From: Aureococcus anophagefferens
Taxonomy: Eukaryota > Sar > Pelagophyceae > Pelagomonadales > Pelagomonadaceae
Direction of reading: 5' to 3'
Assembly (NCBI RefSeq): GCF_000186865.1
Contig: NW_008705604.1
Span: 89,995 to 124,033 of the forward strand
DNA: 34,039 nt
Below the pieces are notes generated by a model. The model was not told the origin of the DNA, made no database searches, and saw nothing but the letters and a program-made list of their open reading frames with translations. Within the stretch, counting starts at the first letter, position 1, and every line of letters begins with the position of its first letter. This document shows, piece by piece, positions 1-9,189 of this stretch. The translations under genes were made by a program, and so were the position numbers.

Positions 1-310
1 GGGGGCCGGGGACGGCGGGCACGGGGGTTCCGGCACGGTAAATGCGCTCCGGGCACGCGGCCCGGCACGGGCCCGGCACGCGGCACGGCACTCGGCACGG
101 GCCCCCGGGCACGGGCCGGGCACGGGCCACGCGGCCCGGCACGGGCCCGGCACTCGGCACGGGCCCCGGGCACGGGCCGGGCACGGGCCGGGGAGGCCCG
201 GCACGGGCCCGGCACGGGGCCCCGGGCACGGCCCGGCGGGCACGGCCCGGGCACGGGCCGGGGACGTGGCCGGGGACCGCGGCACGCACCGTCGCGCAGG
301 GGCCCCTAGA
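1..310. repeat. GC-rich minisatellite
   Basis: The first 300 bases are an almost pure G+C tract made of imperfect tandem copies of a roughly 10-12 base unit of the type GGCACGGGCCC, with variants such as GGCACGCGG. A translated frame through it is open only because the repeat lacks stops, giving a Gly/Pro/Arg/His-rich low-complexity string, so I do not call a gene here. The repeat stops abruptly just before ordinary-composition sequence leading into the coiled-coil gene at 373. The left edge of the window cuts it. Confidence 0.85.
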
Positions 311-372
311 AGAAGCACCAGAAGAGGGTGCTGAATCGTCCGGACCCGGGTCTACAATAGTAATAGGATGGA

Positions 373-1078
373 ATGGCTTTCGTAATCCCCGCTGATTCTT
401 CAAGCAGTGGGCGCGTAATCCTTCGTGACGGATTGTTGCGTTGCGACGAGCGAGCCGAGGTCAGCGTTGGACCGCCGAAGCAAGTTGGAGCAGATTACAG
501 AGAGGCAATAACACATGGCTACTTCGAAATTGCACATTTCGAATGTGATCAAGAGGATTCCTTTGACGAAATTCAAACACTACAGCGTCAGCTGGTGAAA
601 CAGCGGGCATCACTTAGGGTGGCAACATCCCGTGTACTAAAGGCCCGTGCTGAATTGGCTGCAGCGGACATGGATGTTTTCCGTGCAACCGCTGAAGAGG
701 TACGCGAGAATGGCGAGCTCGCGGACTTGAAGGCTCGACTCATGGGGATGCGAGGTGCAGTCGATGAGCTGCACTACGCCGATACTACTTTGATAATCCA
801 GGAATTGATCAACACTAAGACCAGACTAGCTGAGGCTACGGAACGAAGGGACCAGAAATGTCTTGACAAGAAGCGGATTGAAGGACGGCTTGCCAAGGTC
901 AAGTATGATCTTGCCATGATTCTGGCAGTATGGGCCTGAGTACCACGCCTCGGCTGTCATCCGACCTCAAGTTGCGTAGGCAAACGATGATGATAGCACC
1001 AGTCTCCAGGTAGTTCAGCATGACCACGATCAGCTTGAGAACCAGCTCCGAAGATTCAACAGAGGGGGGCGTAAATGA
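373..1078 (+). CDS. Small coiled-coil protein, two exons
   Basis: I do not recognise the family. Exon 1 is 373-927 and exon 2 is 980-1078; removing a 52-nt GTATGG...GTAG intron (928-979) joins the frames in phase 0 and gives about 217 residues ending in TGA. Residues from about 60 to the end are highly charged and helical with heptad-like spacing (segments such as EIQTLQRQLVKQ, LADLKARLMGMRG, LINTKTRLAEATERRDQK), typical of a coiled coil; after the junction the helical, acidic pattern continues (DDDSTSLQ, DQLENQLRRF). The N-terminal 55 residues are not repetitive. The continuation across the intron supports splicing, because without it the protein ends early at a TGA. ATG 373 is the first in frame; an upstream exon cannot be excluded. 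The role is unknown; structural or cytoskeletal proteins often look like this. Confidence 0.6.
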
Positions 1079-1677
1079 AATGAGCAGCATGCACTGCAGT
1101 CTTGCCAGTATCACTGGCTACCATCAGCGCTAGCCTCCGACATGCCTTGATCAAGGGGGACAACAGCAGGATGGTCTGCAGCAAAGACCACGTCGTTCGT
1201 GAGAATCGACCACTTCATCCAATCAGTCGATAGACAGGACGCTGCCTATTGTCTACATGCTGCTTGTAGTCTTTCCTGCATGACTCACTCTCAAAGACGA
1301 GACTGCCAATGTCCCTGCCTCGTGTGAGTCCGGTACTCGGTGGGCTATTCACCCTAGCCAGCCGCTGAGCCTATCCAAAGTGATAAAACCGCTCCAGAGT
1401 CCAGTGTGATTGAAGCACAACCAGCACATGAAACCCGACTTCTGGTCCCTCGATAGCCGGGTGCCCTTGACCGGGGCTCTTGAGCATCAAAATCCGCGGC
1501 GGAGACCGCCTTTGGGACCGCCCGCGGACCGCCCGCGGACCGCCCGTGGGACCGCTGGAGCGAGCTCCGCGGGGCCACGCGGCGCCGCCGACGGAGCAGC
1601 GCGGCGGCCTTTGGCCGGCGGGGAGGCGGCGGTTCCCGCGGCGGTCCCGCGGCGGTCGCGGCGGTCCTGCGTGCTAG
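1079..1677. other. Intergenic, no gene seen; GC-rich tract at 1495-1670
   Basis: No reading frame here has protein-like composition. The second half is very rich in G+C and contains short tandem units of the form CCGCGGACCGCC near 1515-1555 and GGCGG runs near 1615-1665, resembling the tract at the left end of the window. Short open frames across it are by-products of the composition. Confidence 0.6.
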
Positions 1678-1815
1678 GTGTTAGAATCCGAGTATGCTAG
1701 TATGAAGCACCAGCATAGTATAGCATGAGCATAGCCAATATAAGGCAGACTTAGCATAGCCAGCATAGGCCAGTATGAGCGTCCCAGCATAGGGAGGATA
1801 GCATAGTCCCGAGTT
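1678..1815. repeat. Dispersed repeat with degenerate AGCATAG units (copy 1)
   Basis: Bases 1681-1755 are nearly identical to 24097-24171, starting with TTAGAATCCGAGTATGCTAG in both copies. Within and after the shared part, the motif AGCATAG or GCATAG recurs every 8-20 bases up to about 1815, so the element looks like a degenerate short-period satellite. No coding potential. It abuts the fold-back element at 1848. Confidence 0.75.
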
Positions 1816-1847
1816 AGGGTAGCATGGCCCAAAGAGCGGAATGTAGT

Positions 1848-2344
1848 CTCCCTAGGTAGCTGGCTTATCGCCAAGCGCACTTTGATTCTGCTTAATCACA
1901 CTCGCGTTCTGACCTCGATAGTCGCCGTTTTTCATGGTAGCAGGTGCACTGTGATCGCAACCAAAACCGAAATACACACGGGCGACACTCGCACTACACG
2001 CACGAAACGCGCACGCGAATTTACAAACAAACCCCGCGAAGAACAAGGCCCCCAACGTCGAGCATGGCCGATATAAGAGGAGCCTGGTACGATGGTAGCT
2101 TCAGAATTCCACCAGGGGGAGTAGCATACCCCAGTAGACCGGGCGGTGATACCAGACTGAGCCAATTTCCGACTCTGGGCGGCGACGACTCCACCATTAG
2201 ACAGCGATTTCCATCACAGCACAGCAACCTGATATTAGCACATTATGGAATGACAAGTGATAAACGGCGACTATCGAGGTCAGAACGCGAGTGTGATTAA
2301 GCACAATCAAAGTGCGCTTGGCGATAAGCCAGCTACCTAGGGAG
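1848..2344. mobile_element. 497-bp fold-back element (MITE-like)
   Basis: The left arm 1848-1930 and the right arm 2262-2344 are inverted copies of each other: 83 bases each with a single mismatch that I can find (GATTCTGC versus GATTGTGC when oriented alike). The outer ends read CTCCCTAGGTAGC. The roughly 330-base interior has no credible coding frame and no transposase, so this fits a non-autonomous miniature inverted-repeat element. The near-perfect arms suggest recent movement or gene conversion. I could not define a target-site duplication with confidence. A piece of the inner arm (GATAAACGGCGACT) also occurs at 23969. Confidence 0.85.
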
Positions 2345-2939
2345 TGCGTATAGCTGCGTCCCGTACTGTAATAGACGGAGAGTCTTCCTGGACCTAGTGA
2401 GGCAGATCCTCTGCCCGTTCGTCCAGTAGCCCCAGCCCCCGTATACTACGGCAGCTGATTCGGCTGTGCGCGAAGAAGTAGAGAGTGCGCGCCATGGTCC
2501 AAAAACCATGACCAGCAGACCATGCAAACGACGATATCGACACCGATGTCGATTTCGAGCGGCTGTATCTGGGCCGAAATGCGATATTTCGCATTTCAGG
2601 CGAAGCGCTGATTGGCTACGCAATGGTTCCAGCGCTTCTCGCCGCTGGAGGCGGCCAGGACCGTCCCCCGCGGGCGCGCCCCCGCGCCACCCACGTCCCA
2701 GGGGGGCCTGGGACACGTCCGGCCAGGCGCCGGGGCCGAAGACGTCAACCCTGAATTAACCGGAGTTTGCAGGGGGAGTCGACCGCGACCCTAGCGGGGG
2801 GGAATTGACTGTCCGAAATCGCGATCCCCGGCGAGTCCGAGCAGGCCCTCTTCAAATGGCTGGCTCCCTCAATGTGCCGCGCGCTGGCTATCGCAGAGCC
2901 CGTCCCTGGCTAAAAAGAAAGATCTGGGCGGCCGTTTGA
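2345..2939. other. Spacer upstream of separase gene
   Basis: No gene seen. It contains a compact hairpin at 2576-2597 (arms GAAATGCGA / TCGCATTTC, four-base loop) and neighbouring self-complementary CGATATCGA-type sequence at 2530-2555. The stretch 2640-2720 is GC-rich. The promoter and 5' untranslated leader of the separase gene should lie here, but I see no recognisable core element. Confidence 0.5.
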
Positions 2940-5900
2940 ATGAAGGCGCGACAAATGCGTCGGGACAGCGGCCGCTTAGCCGCCGCAGACATCAGCAACG
3001 CCACTACATCATTAATGTCGAACAACGACAAGTTGCCTCCAGCGAATATCTTAGCAAGACACGTGCAATCTGGGCTCGAAAACACGGCGAGCGCCGAGGC
3101 GGTGGTCAAATTGGTCGCGGTGTTGAATGGCCTCGCGCGTCACGAGGATAATAAGAGGTATGACCAATGGATATACCAGGCGATTGTTCGCGCCGTCGAT
3201 GTCCCGCCTGCGCACATCAGCGCATTGGAACTGGCAGATGCGCTTGAAGCACGCCTCACCCGTCGCGAAGGTGGAGAGTCTTGGCCAGCGGCCGCTCTGG
3301 TTGCTGGTGCGTGCGTAAATGCAGCGCGGATTGAGTTTACCTGTCTTGTCACAGCACCCTGTCTACGGGGGGGGCAAGCACTGGTGCTGAGAGGTGTTAG
3401 GGGTGTTGCTGCGATTGAGTCTCTGGTCAGGGCACTGAAATCTGGTAATGGCTCATACAAGTCCATCTCGCCGAGCAAATACGCCGACTCTCTGCGTGCG
3501 ACGCTTCGCAGGGGTGCGTCTGCCCTTGAGTCGGTATCGCCACTACTTGCTAATGCGGCCTGGGCTTGCCGGCATGTGGCGCTTGAGGCCTTCATGGCAG
3601 TCAAACCAGATGATAGAGACAACACAGCAATCGAGGCGCTCCGTGGACTCGAAGCGCACAAGAAGGCAGCGCCGACAGCAATGAGAGCCCGTGCCAGGTG
3701 GTTTGCATTGCTTGAGACCGAGCTAAAGCCATGGCAAGCAGCACCATCCATCGTTGTTGAATGGTACTTGAGGCACGCCTCAGCATTGGACTCGGTACAT
3801 GATTACGATGGCGCTTTTGCCATGCGGCGAAAGGGCCGCGGCTACCTCGGTTGCAAAGATCTACTCTTTCACGGCCTCCTTTTCTGTGGTGATTTTGAGC
3901 GTAAAGCGAATCCTGTGATGGCGTTAGCGGAAGCAGCGCGATGCTTGCATGCCTCATTCAATGGCAACGCAGCACAACAATATGATGCTCCCATGCGGCG
4001 GCGTGCTTGGGCGGCACTTGCACATGCACCCGCGGCACTAAGGCGATATCATCAAGCGCCTAGGGACACAGATAGAACTGCTGAGCTTGTGCTCCTTGCT
4101 CTCGGAGACGCAGCTGCCGTTTGTGAAAGGCGTGATGGTGCTGATACCCGACGCGCTGATGCTCAACGGGCTGACGCATACTGGCATGCAGCCGTACTTG
4201 CTGCAAAACGGGCTGAAATTTCTGTGGCCATAGCGCGGTGCGATATTGCTGCGGAAACGTCTTTGCGATCCCGCACCGTCATTGGCCTCGCCGCGGTCGC
4301 TATTGCTAGCTTGTGTCAAGCAGCAGATGCACGCGAATTACGCAATGTCAACACACTGTTCCAGCGTGCCATCGCGTTACCAGAGAGTAGTGCAGCGGCT
4401 TGGACCGCTTTGTCAGATTGTCTTGACCGCCTTGGGCGGAGTGTAGATGCAGCGGCGGCTGCAGCGGCGGCCGCATGCCGCTGCGAGGATATTCCTGCAA
4501 TCCAAGCAGCAGTTGAACGCTTTTCACGTTCTGTTGCGCGTTTGGGCAATTCCGCACCTTCTTTACTTGCTGCGCTTAGGCTAAGCGGTGGGCCCCTTGC
4601 CAGTTTAGTGCTGCAAGAACGGTTTCGCATCTGCCAGGCCGGGGAGAGTGGCGCGGCACTTGTCACCGCTGCAGAAGAACTGGCGTGCTGGGACGCTCTG
4701 CATGCAGCAAGGGCGTTGTCATGTGCCAGTATTGCCATTCTCCAGTATGGGAGGCGCCAAGCGGGTCTCGCGCTCGCGCAACGCAGCCTAAAAGCCGTGA
4801 TAAGCTGCAAACCCGTAGCCACCGCATTGGCGAGTTGCACTTTGGTCGTCGCAACATCACGTAGTACGTTTGCAGATGATGATGACATTGGACAAAACAA
4901 TGGGGACTCGGCTCTTACATCTCTTATGCACCTTTCTGATCTGCCCCGTTCAGATATTACATCTCTCGCATCAGCAGTCGTGGCTCTAGGCCACATGTTT
5001 GCTGCCAATGGCAATTTTGTGAGCGAGGCATTGTCAAACGGCAGGCTTGCAGTTATGGCCTCACAAATGCACCGTGCGGCAACAACTGCAACTGCAGTTG
5101 TCGTTGCGGGCGTTGGATTTTCCCGCCTGGCGCAGAGCATGAGTTACTGCCTTGAAATCAGCTTCGCTGGCATCTCGATGCAAGACAGGTGCCGTGACGT
5201 GAGTACCATCGAGGCTCGACATTCAGGGATTCTAGCGCATGGTATGCTCAAAAGTTTTGACGGTGGTAAATATCTCGCCACAGCTCTCGATGAAGCACGT
5301 GCCGCTTGTTTCCCTCGCGCTGAACTGGAGGCCTGTTTGACTTGTTTTGACAAGCGATCAATCTGCGGTAACAACGGGCGTTGTGAAGACGCCGCTCGAA
5401 CACGCGAGGCTGTTCTCACACTTCGACCACACTGTGGACGAGCTGTACTCCTCAAGGACTCTGCATTATCCAGGGATGATGCAAAGAGCGTCCTCTGGCT
5501 CCAACTTGCTGAAATTTGGCTCGCCCGTGGCTGTGGCTCGCGCGCAGAAAGATATGTTTCTCGTGCACTGGGCTGCGAGCCTGGAGTAGTGTGCGGTCAG
5601 ATTGACTTTGCGAAGTCCCTGCGTCTCCGGATTGCAACTCGGGCACGTGACTGGCTCCAAGCAGCGGCGGTCCTAAAAACCACTGATACACGACACGAAA
5701 CGATTCCTGTGCGCATCCACCGTATAGGTCACGCACTTGATGTCGGTGATCTACTGAGGCGCCAGGGCAATCTTAAAGGTGCAGAGGCCTCCTACTTGGA
5801 CGCCAACGACGCACTGATTCTCACCAATGATGGTAACGCTGAAACAATGGTGAGTCGTCTCAAGGTGCCGCTGTCTGGGGACCACATGCACAGTGCAGTC

Positions 5901-8033
5901 TTCTCGCGTCATACCCGACGGGCGCTGTTGTGTGGAGCACGTATCGTCGATATTTGCGGCGATAGACAATGCGCAGTCACTGCTTATCGAACTGCTCTTC
6001 TCAGCCCACCCTCAAACAAAATAGATGGAGCTTACCTTTGTTACCGCCTCGGCTGCCGGCTCCTTCATCGTGCATCACAAAACGACGCAGTCATCATATC
6101 AGAGGCCCTGAATCTATTGCGGTGCGCGTATCTCACCGCACGACGTTCATGCCACCGGAAGCTGGCCACAAATAGCGCGCGAGTCTTTGCTGTTGCGATT
6201 CTCACCGCCGTACCTGGCGCATTTTCTTCCCCTCTTGTTGCACTGCTTGTACATGCATCGCTTGGACGCGCACGCCTTGCCACCGAGGCGAGTGATGACC
6301 CCGATGGTGCCTTGAGCGCTGCGGCAGCCCAAGTTTATGAGCTACTTGACATACTCCTTGCTGGAGACATAGAATGTCTGAGTTGGTGTGAGCACCTCAA
6401 AGCGAATGAATGTCGCGGCACCATTAAACTTGACCAGCTCCTCGCCCCACTCCCTCGGACCTACGTCACTGTGGCAACTGTCATTGCGCCAACAGGACAC
6501 ATAGTCGTTGCTCGCCTGCAGCACGGCCGGCCACCGTTGACGCTGTGCAGATTGCTCCCGCCGCTGTGGTACGTCTCGCATGGCCATCGCACCACAGTTG
6601 GAGTGTGCCAAGAAGCCCTCTGCGCTTCGTCGTTGGGTCTTCGCACAGGCAATCCACCGGCACATAGTGAGAAGCAATCCGCCAACACTACCTTTCAAGA
6701 TGAGATGAACAATCTGGATGAACTCGGCAGGCCTGTAGCGACAAGTAGTATGAATGCAGCCAAGTGTAAGGCCTGGTGGCGTCAGCGTCACGCTCTGGAC
6801 ACTCTTCTGGAGGGTGGTCTTGGTGAGTTCGAAGAGACCTGGCTTGGTCCTCTGCGCGCTCTCTTAGTAACAGCATCTGTGCCGACATGCAGCTATCCAA
6901 AAATCATGGACGATGAGCGGACCCGGAAACCGCTCCAAGAGCTAATGCGACTCTGTGTCAATGTAGAGCCTCGTATGAGCAATGCTGATGTCAACGCCCT
7001 GCTCCGTGCTACCGCAGGCATCTTTGACGCAAAATCTGCGGCTGTACCCCTGTCGATGCTCGAGCTCAGGGAGGGGTTGGCTGCAGCTCAGTTGTCAGCT
7101 GTCTCAACCCTGAAGGCTGCGGAACTCACGGTCATACTTGGTGGTTTGAGGATAAGTACGGTTGGACTCAAAAAGCAGTTGGTGGGCCGCCTCTCCGCAG
7201 CACTCCAAGGTGCCGCCACTAGTGCCAAAATCTCAAAGTTCAATGAGACTTGTGGTGTTGCGGCGACTGTCAAGCGCCAGCCTTTGATCCTGGCTCTTGA
7301 TGAACGGCTTCAACGTCTGCCAATTGAGGATCTAGCAGTGCTGCGTGTCATACCAACGTCGCGCGTACCCTCGATTGCATTAGTGCTTGCACTCGCAGCA
7401 CGAATGCACTTCAGCGCACAGCGTGTCGGCTGTTATGGCCCATCACGGATTTGTTGTGTCGTTGACCCCGAGGCAAACCTGCCAACAACACGTAAAACAT
7501 TGAATGGCTTTCTTGATAGTGTCCAGCAACACAGGAATGTCATTTGGGTTCGGATTGCGACGGAAAGAAGTTTATCTAGTGCAAATATTGCGGCCCAACT
7601 TGCCAACGAACTGCGAGACTGTGCCATCTATCTCTTCTGTGGACATGGTCACGGCGCTGTCTACCTGAACTGCGCCCTCGAGTCTAGAAGATTCGTACCC
7701 ACATCACTTCTCATGGGTTGCTCTTCTGGTACCCTCTCCAGTGAGGGCGACTTTGAGCCAAGAGGGATCCCACTCGAACTAATCGCCAGAGGCGCTCCGA
7801 CAGTCGTCGCTATGCTATGGGATGTCACCGACCGCGATATTGACCGTGTCACACTCAATCTACTTGATTCCATTGGTAGTCACGTGACTAGATCTTTTCC
7901 CGAGCTCCTCAATGATGCGCGGGCAAAGACAAAGCTCCGTAAACTAAACGGTGCCGCGCCTGTTTGTTACGGCCTTCCTGTATCTCTTTCTGATATTGAG
8001 TGCGCGCATGCTCTATCATTACTTCGTGGGTGA
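2940..8033 (+). CDS. Separase (peptidase C50), intronless
   Basis: Separase is the clan CD cysteine protease that cleaves the kleisin subunit of cohesin at anaphase. The 1697-residue frame from ATG 2940 has the family layout: a long helical, Ala/Leu-rich superhelical N-terminal region (about residues 1-1250) and a C-terminal protease domain. The catalytic His is seen in LFCGHGHGAVYL (His1569, codon at 7644) and the catalytic Cys in LLMGCSSGTLS (Cys1594, codon at 7719), followed by the family signatures FEPRGIPLELI, GAPTVVAMLWDVTD and RDIDRV. The pattern GHG...MGCSSG...LWDVTDxDIDR separates it from ordinary CHAT or caspase-like proteins. It is unusual in having no evident intron over 5 kb, while several neighbours have many. 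It ends with TGA right after helix-forming residues, as expected for a complete C-terminus. No securin candidate is visible nearby. Confidence 0.93.
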   Translation: MKARQMRRDSGRLAAADISNATTSLMSNNDKLPPANILARHVQSGLENTASAEAVVKLVAVLNGLARHEDNKRYDQWIYQAIVRAVDVPPAHISALELADALEARLTRREGGESWPAAALVAGACVNAARIEFTCLVTAPCLRGGQALVLRGVRGVAAIESLVRALKSGNGSYKSISPSKYADSLRATLRRGASALESVSPLLANAAWACRHVALEAFMAVKPDDRDNTAIEALRGLEAHKKAAPTAMRARARWFALLETELKPWQAAPSIVVEWYLRHASALDSVHDYDGAFAMRRKGRGYLGCKDLLFHGLLFCGDFERKANPVMALAEAARCLHASFNGNAAQQYDAPMRRRAWAALAHAPAALRRYHQAPRDTDRTAELVLLALGDAAAVCERRDGADTRRADAQRADAYWHAAVLAAKRAEISVAIARCDIAAETSLRSRTVIGLAAVAIASLCQAADARELRNVNTLFQRAIALPESSAAAWTALSDCLDRLGRSVDAAAAAAAAACRCEDIPAIQAAVERFSRSVARLGNSAPSLLAALRLSGGPLASLVLQERFRICQAGESGAALVTAAEELACWDALHAARALSCASIAILQYGRRQAGLALAQRSLKAVISCKPVATALASCTLVVATSRSTFADDDDIGQNNGDSALTSLMHLSDLPRSDITSLASAVVALGHMFAANGNFVSEALSNGRLAVMASQMHRAATTATAVVVAGVGFSRLAQSMSYCLEISFAGISMQDRCRDVSTIEARHSGILAHGMLKSFDGGKYLATALDEARAACFPRAELEACLTCFDKRSICGNNGRCEDAARTREAVLTLRPHCGRAVLLKDSALSRDDAKSVLWLQLAEIWLARGCGSRAERYVSRALGCEPGVVCGQIDFAKSLRLRIATRARDWLQAAAVLKTTDTRHETIPVRIHRIGHALDVGDLLRRQGNLKGAEASYLDANDALILTNDGNAETMVSRLKVPLSGDHMHSAVFSRHTRRALLCGARIVDICGDRQCAVTAYRTALLSPPSNKIDGAYLCYRLGCRLLHRASQNDAVIISEALNLLRCAYLTARRSCHRKLATNSARVFAVAILTAVPGAFSSPLVALLVHASLGRARLATEASDDPDGALSAAAAQVYELLDILLAGDIECLSWCEHLKANECRGTIKLDQLLAPLPRTYVTVATVIAPTGHIVVARLQHGRPPLTLCRLLPPLWYVSHGHRTTVGVCQEALCASSLGLRTGNPPAHSEKQSANTTFQDEMNNLDELGRPVATSSMNAAKCKAWWRQRHALDTLLEGGLGEFEETWLGPLRALLVTASVPTCSYPKIMDDERTRKPLQELMRLCVNVEPRMSNADVNALLRATAGIFDAKSAAVPLSMLELREGLAAAQLSAVSTLKAAELTVILGGLRISTVGLKKQLVGRLSAALQGAATSAKISKFNETCGVAATVKRQPLILALDERLQRLPIEDLAVLRVIPTSRVPSIALVLALAARMHFSAQRVGCYGPSRICCVVDPEANLPTTRKTLNGFLDSVQQHRNVIWVRIATERSLSSANIAAQLANELRDCAIYLFCGHGHGAVYLNCALESRRFVPTSLLMGCSSGTLSSEGDFEPRGIPLELIARGAPTVVAMLWDVTDRDIDRVTLNLLDSIGSHVTRSFPELLNDARAKTKLRKLNGAAPVCYGLPVSLSDIECAHALSLLRG

Positions 8034-8516
8034 AAGTCGATCCAAGCCACACATCAAGGGGCGGTCAGGGACGATGGAAACTCAACAAACAGGGCAGATC
8101 CATGGCAACCCGGACGTGATGATTCTTCAAGTTTTGACCGGATGACTCTTCCAAGGCTAGCTTAAGCGCCACGGTTGCCGCTATCTCTGTTCATTGGGTT
8201 TACGGTTGTGGCTCTAAGGTACTTCACCCCCAGCCCTGACTCTAGGACTAGGATATGGTAATAACTAGGCAGACTACCTACTTTGGCCCGGGGGCTACTG
8301 GGATCGGAGGCTTTCCACCTCCAGCCGCTTGAGTGCCAGTGGGCTAAGCGAGTAAGAAATCTTGAAAAGAGGAGCAACGTCACTTAAGCTGGATATATAT
8401 CCACCGTCGCTCGCTGTAGATAAAATAAGGACACTACTAGTCGCCTGCGAGAAGCCTCCAGTCGCTCATCTCGCGCGGTCAGCATAGCCATGGTGACTGG
8501 AGCACTCAACTCCTTG
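8034..8516. other. Spacer after separase; contains dispersed repeat
   Basis: No gene seen. A 70-base segment at 8371-8440 (GGAGCAACGTCA... CGTCGCTCGCTGTA...TACTAG) recurs at 24668-24737 with roughly 70 percent identity by eye, so at least part of this spacer is dispersed repeat. The terminator and polyadenylation region of the separase gene should be here but I see no canonical AATAAA near the stop. Confidence 0.5.
8371..8440 (+). repeat. Dispersed 70-bp repeat (copy 1)
   Basis: Matches 24668-24737 in the same orientation: both begin GGAGCAACGTCA, share a GGATATATATCC-like or CAGATATGTATCC core, then CGTCGCTCGCTGTA, and end in TACTAG. Conserved blocks separated by diverged ones suggest an old repeat family or a conserved structured element. 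Confidence 0.6.
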
Positions 8517-8951
8517 TCATTCGTGAACACGAAAATCACCCACGACTGGGTCAGGTGCTTGCGCCTCGTCACAAATCGAAAACTCGAAGCCCGTATCCGC
8601 CGCCCGGCTCTCAACACACAGGCGTAAAAAATAGTACCCCAGCCTGATGTTTGAATTACTACCAAGATAGTTCTCCCGCACCAACTGGTGCACCGCCTGA
8701 CCGACGTACTCCACCTGCTCCCCCTGCGAAAACTGATTCACCTCCAGGGGCCTGCCCCCCCTAAATATCGCGTTAGCTAGGGGCAACAGCCCCGTCACGG
8801 TAGCGAAGGTCGAGGGGTTGGGGATTTTATCCCTGAAGCCCGGGGCCGTCGCGAGCACCGCCCTCAGCGCCTCCCGCACTGGCAAGGTCTCCGCCTGTTC
8901 ACTGAACGGGCGACCCCTCAACTCCTCCGGGATCGGACTGGTCCTGACCAT
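8517..8951 (-). CDS. Possible 144-residue protein, unknown
   Basis: An open frame on the minus strand starting at ATG 8951 and ending at 8517. I do not recognise it. Composition is protein-like instead of low-complexity: helical stretches such as REALRAVLATAPGFRDK and EYVGQAVHQLVRENYLGSN, and a hydrophobic stretch NIRLGYYFLRLCVES. It sits alone between separase and the GAF gene, next to a dispersed repeat at 8371-8440, so it could belong to a mobile or repeated element and not to a host gene. No transposase or reverse transcriptase motif is visible. Exons on either side cannot be excluded. Confidence 0.4.
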   Translation of the reverse strand: MVRTSPIPEELRGRPFSEQAETLPVREALRAVLATAPGFRDKIPNPSTFATVTGLLPLANAIFRGGRPLEVNQFSQGEQVEYVGQAVHQLVRENYLGSNSNIRLGYYFLRLCVESRAADTGFEFSICDEAQAPDPVVGDFRVHE

Positions 8952-9189
8952 GGCTGCCGCCTCCCGGATCTACACTATGCCCCCCCCTCCAGAAAGAATT
9001 CCGCCGGCGGGCTGCTTCAGCAACGCCGGCCAGATAGGAGCATAAGGAGCGAGTATCGACTGGGCTGCAATGATGAATAGCAGCTCATTCTCTCTCTCTC
9101 TCCTTTGGGCGCTACTTTCCTGGCTAATCGAAGATTACCTGTGTACACCTTTGACTTGCGGATATTTTGCAGCTTAACTGAGAGCTATA

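Noticed and set aside
42..395. Open frame of 117 codons through the left-end minisatellite
   Set aside because: Low-complexity Gly/Pro/Arg/His translation of a GC tandem repeat; many frames are open at this composition.
1944..2300. 118-codon frame inside the first fold-back element
   Set aside because: Runs into the right arm, has no transposase or DNA-binding motif, and His/Thr/Arg-rich composition; the element looks non-autonomous.
4316..5140. 274-codon open frame on the minus strand
   Set aside because: Antisense shadow of the separase coding sequence; Ala/Arg/Ser-rich composition typical of such shadows.
2940..8033. Calling the long protein a generic TPR-CHAT protease
   Set aside because: The GHGHG, MGCSSG and LWDVTDRDIDR motifs together are specific for separase within the clan.
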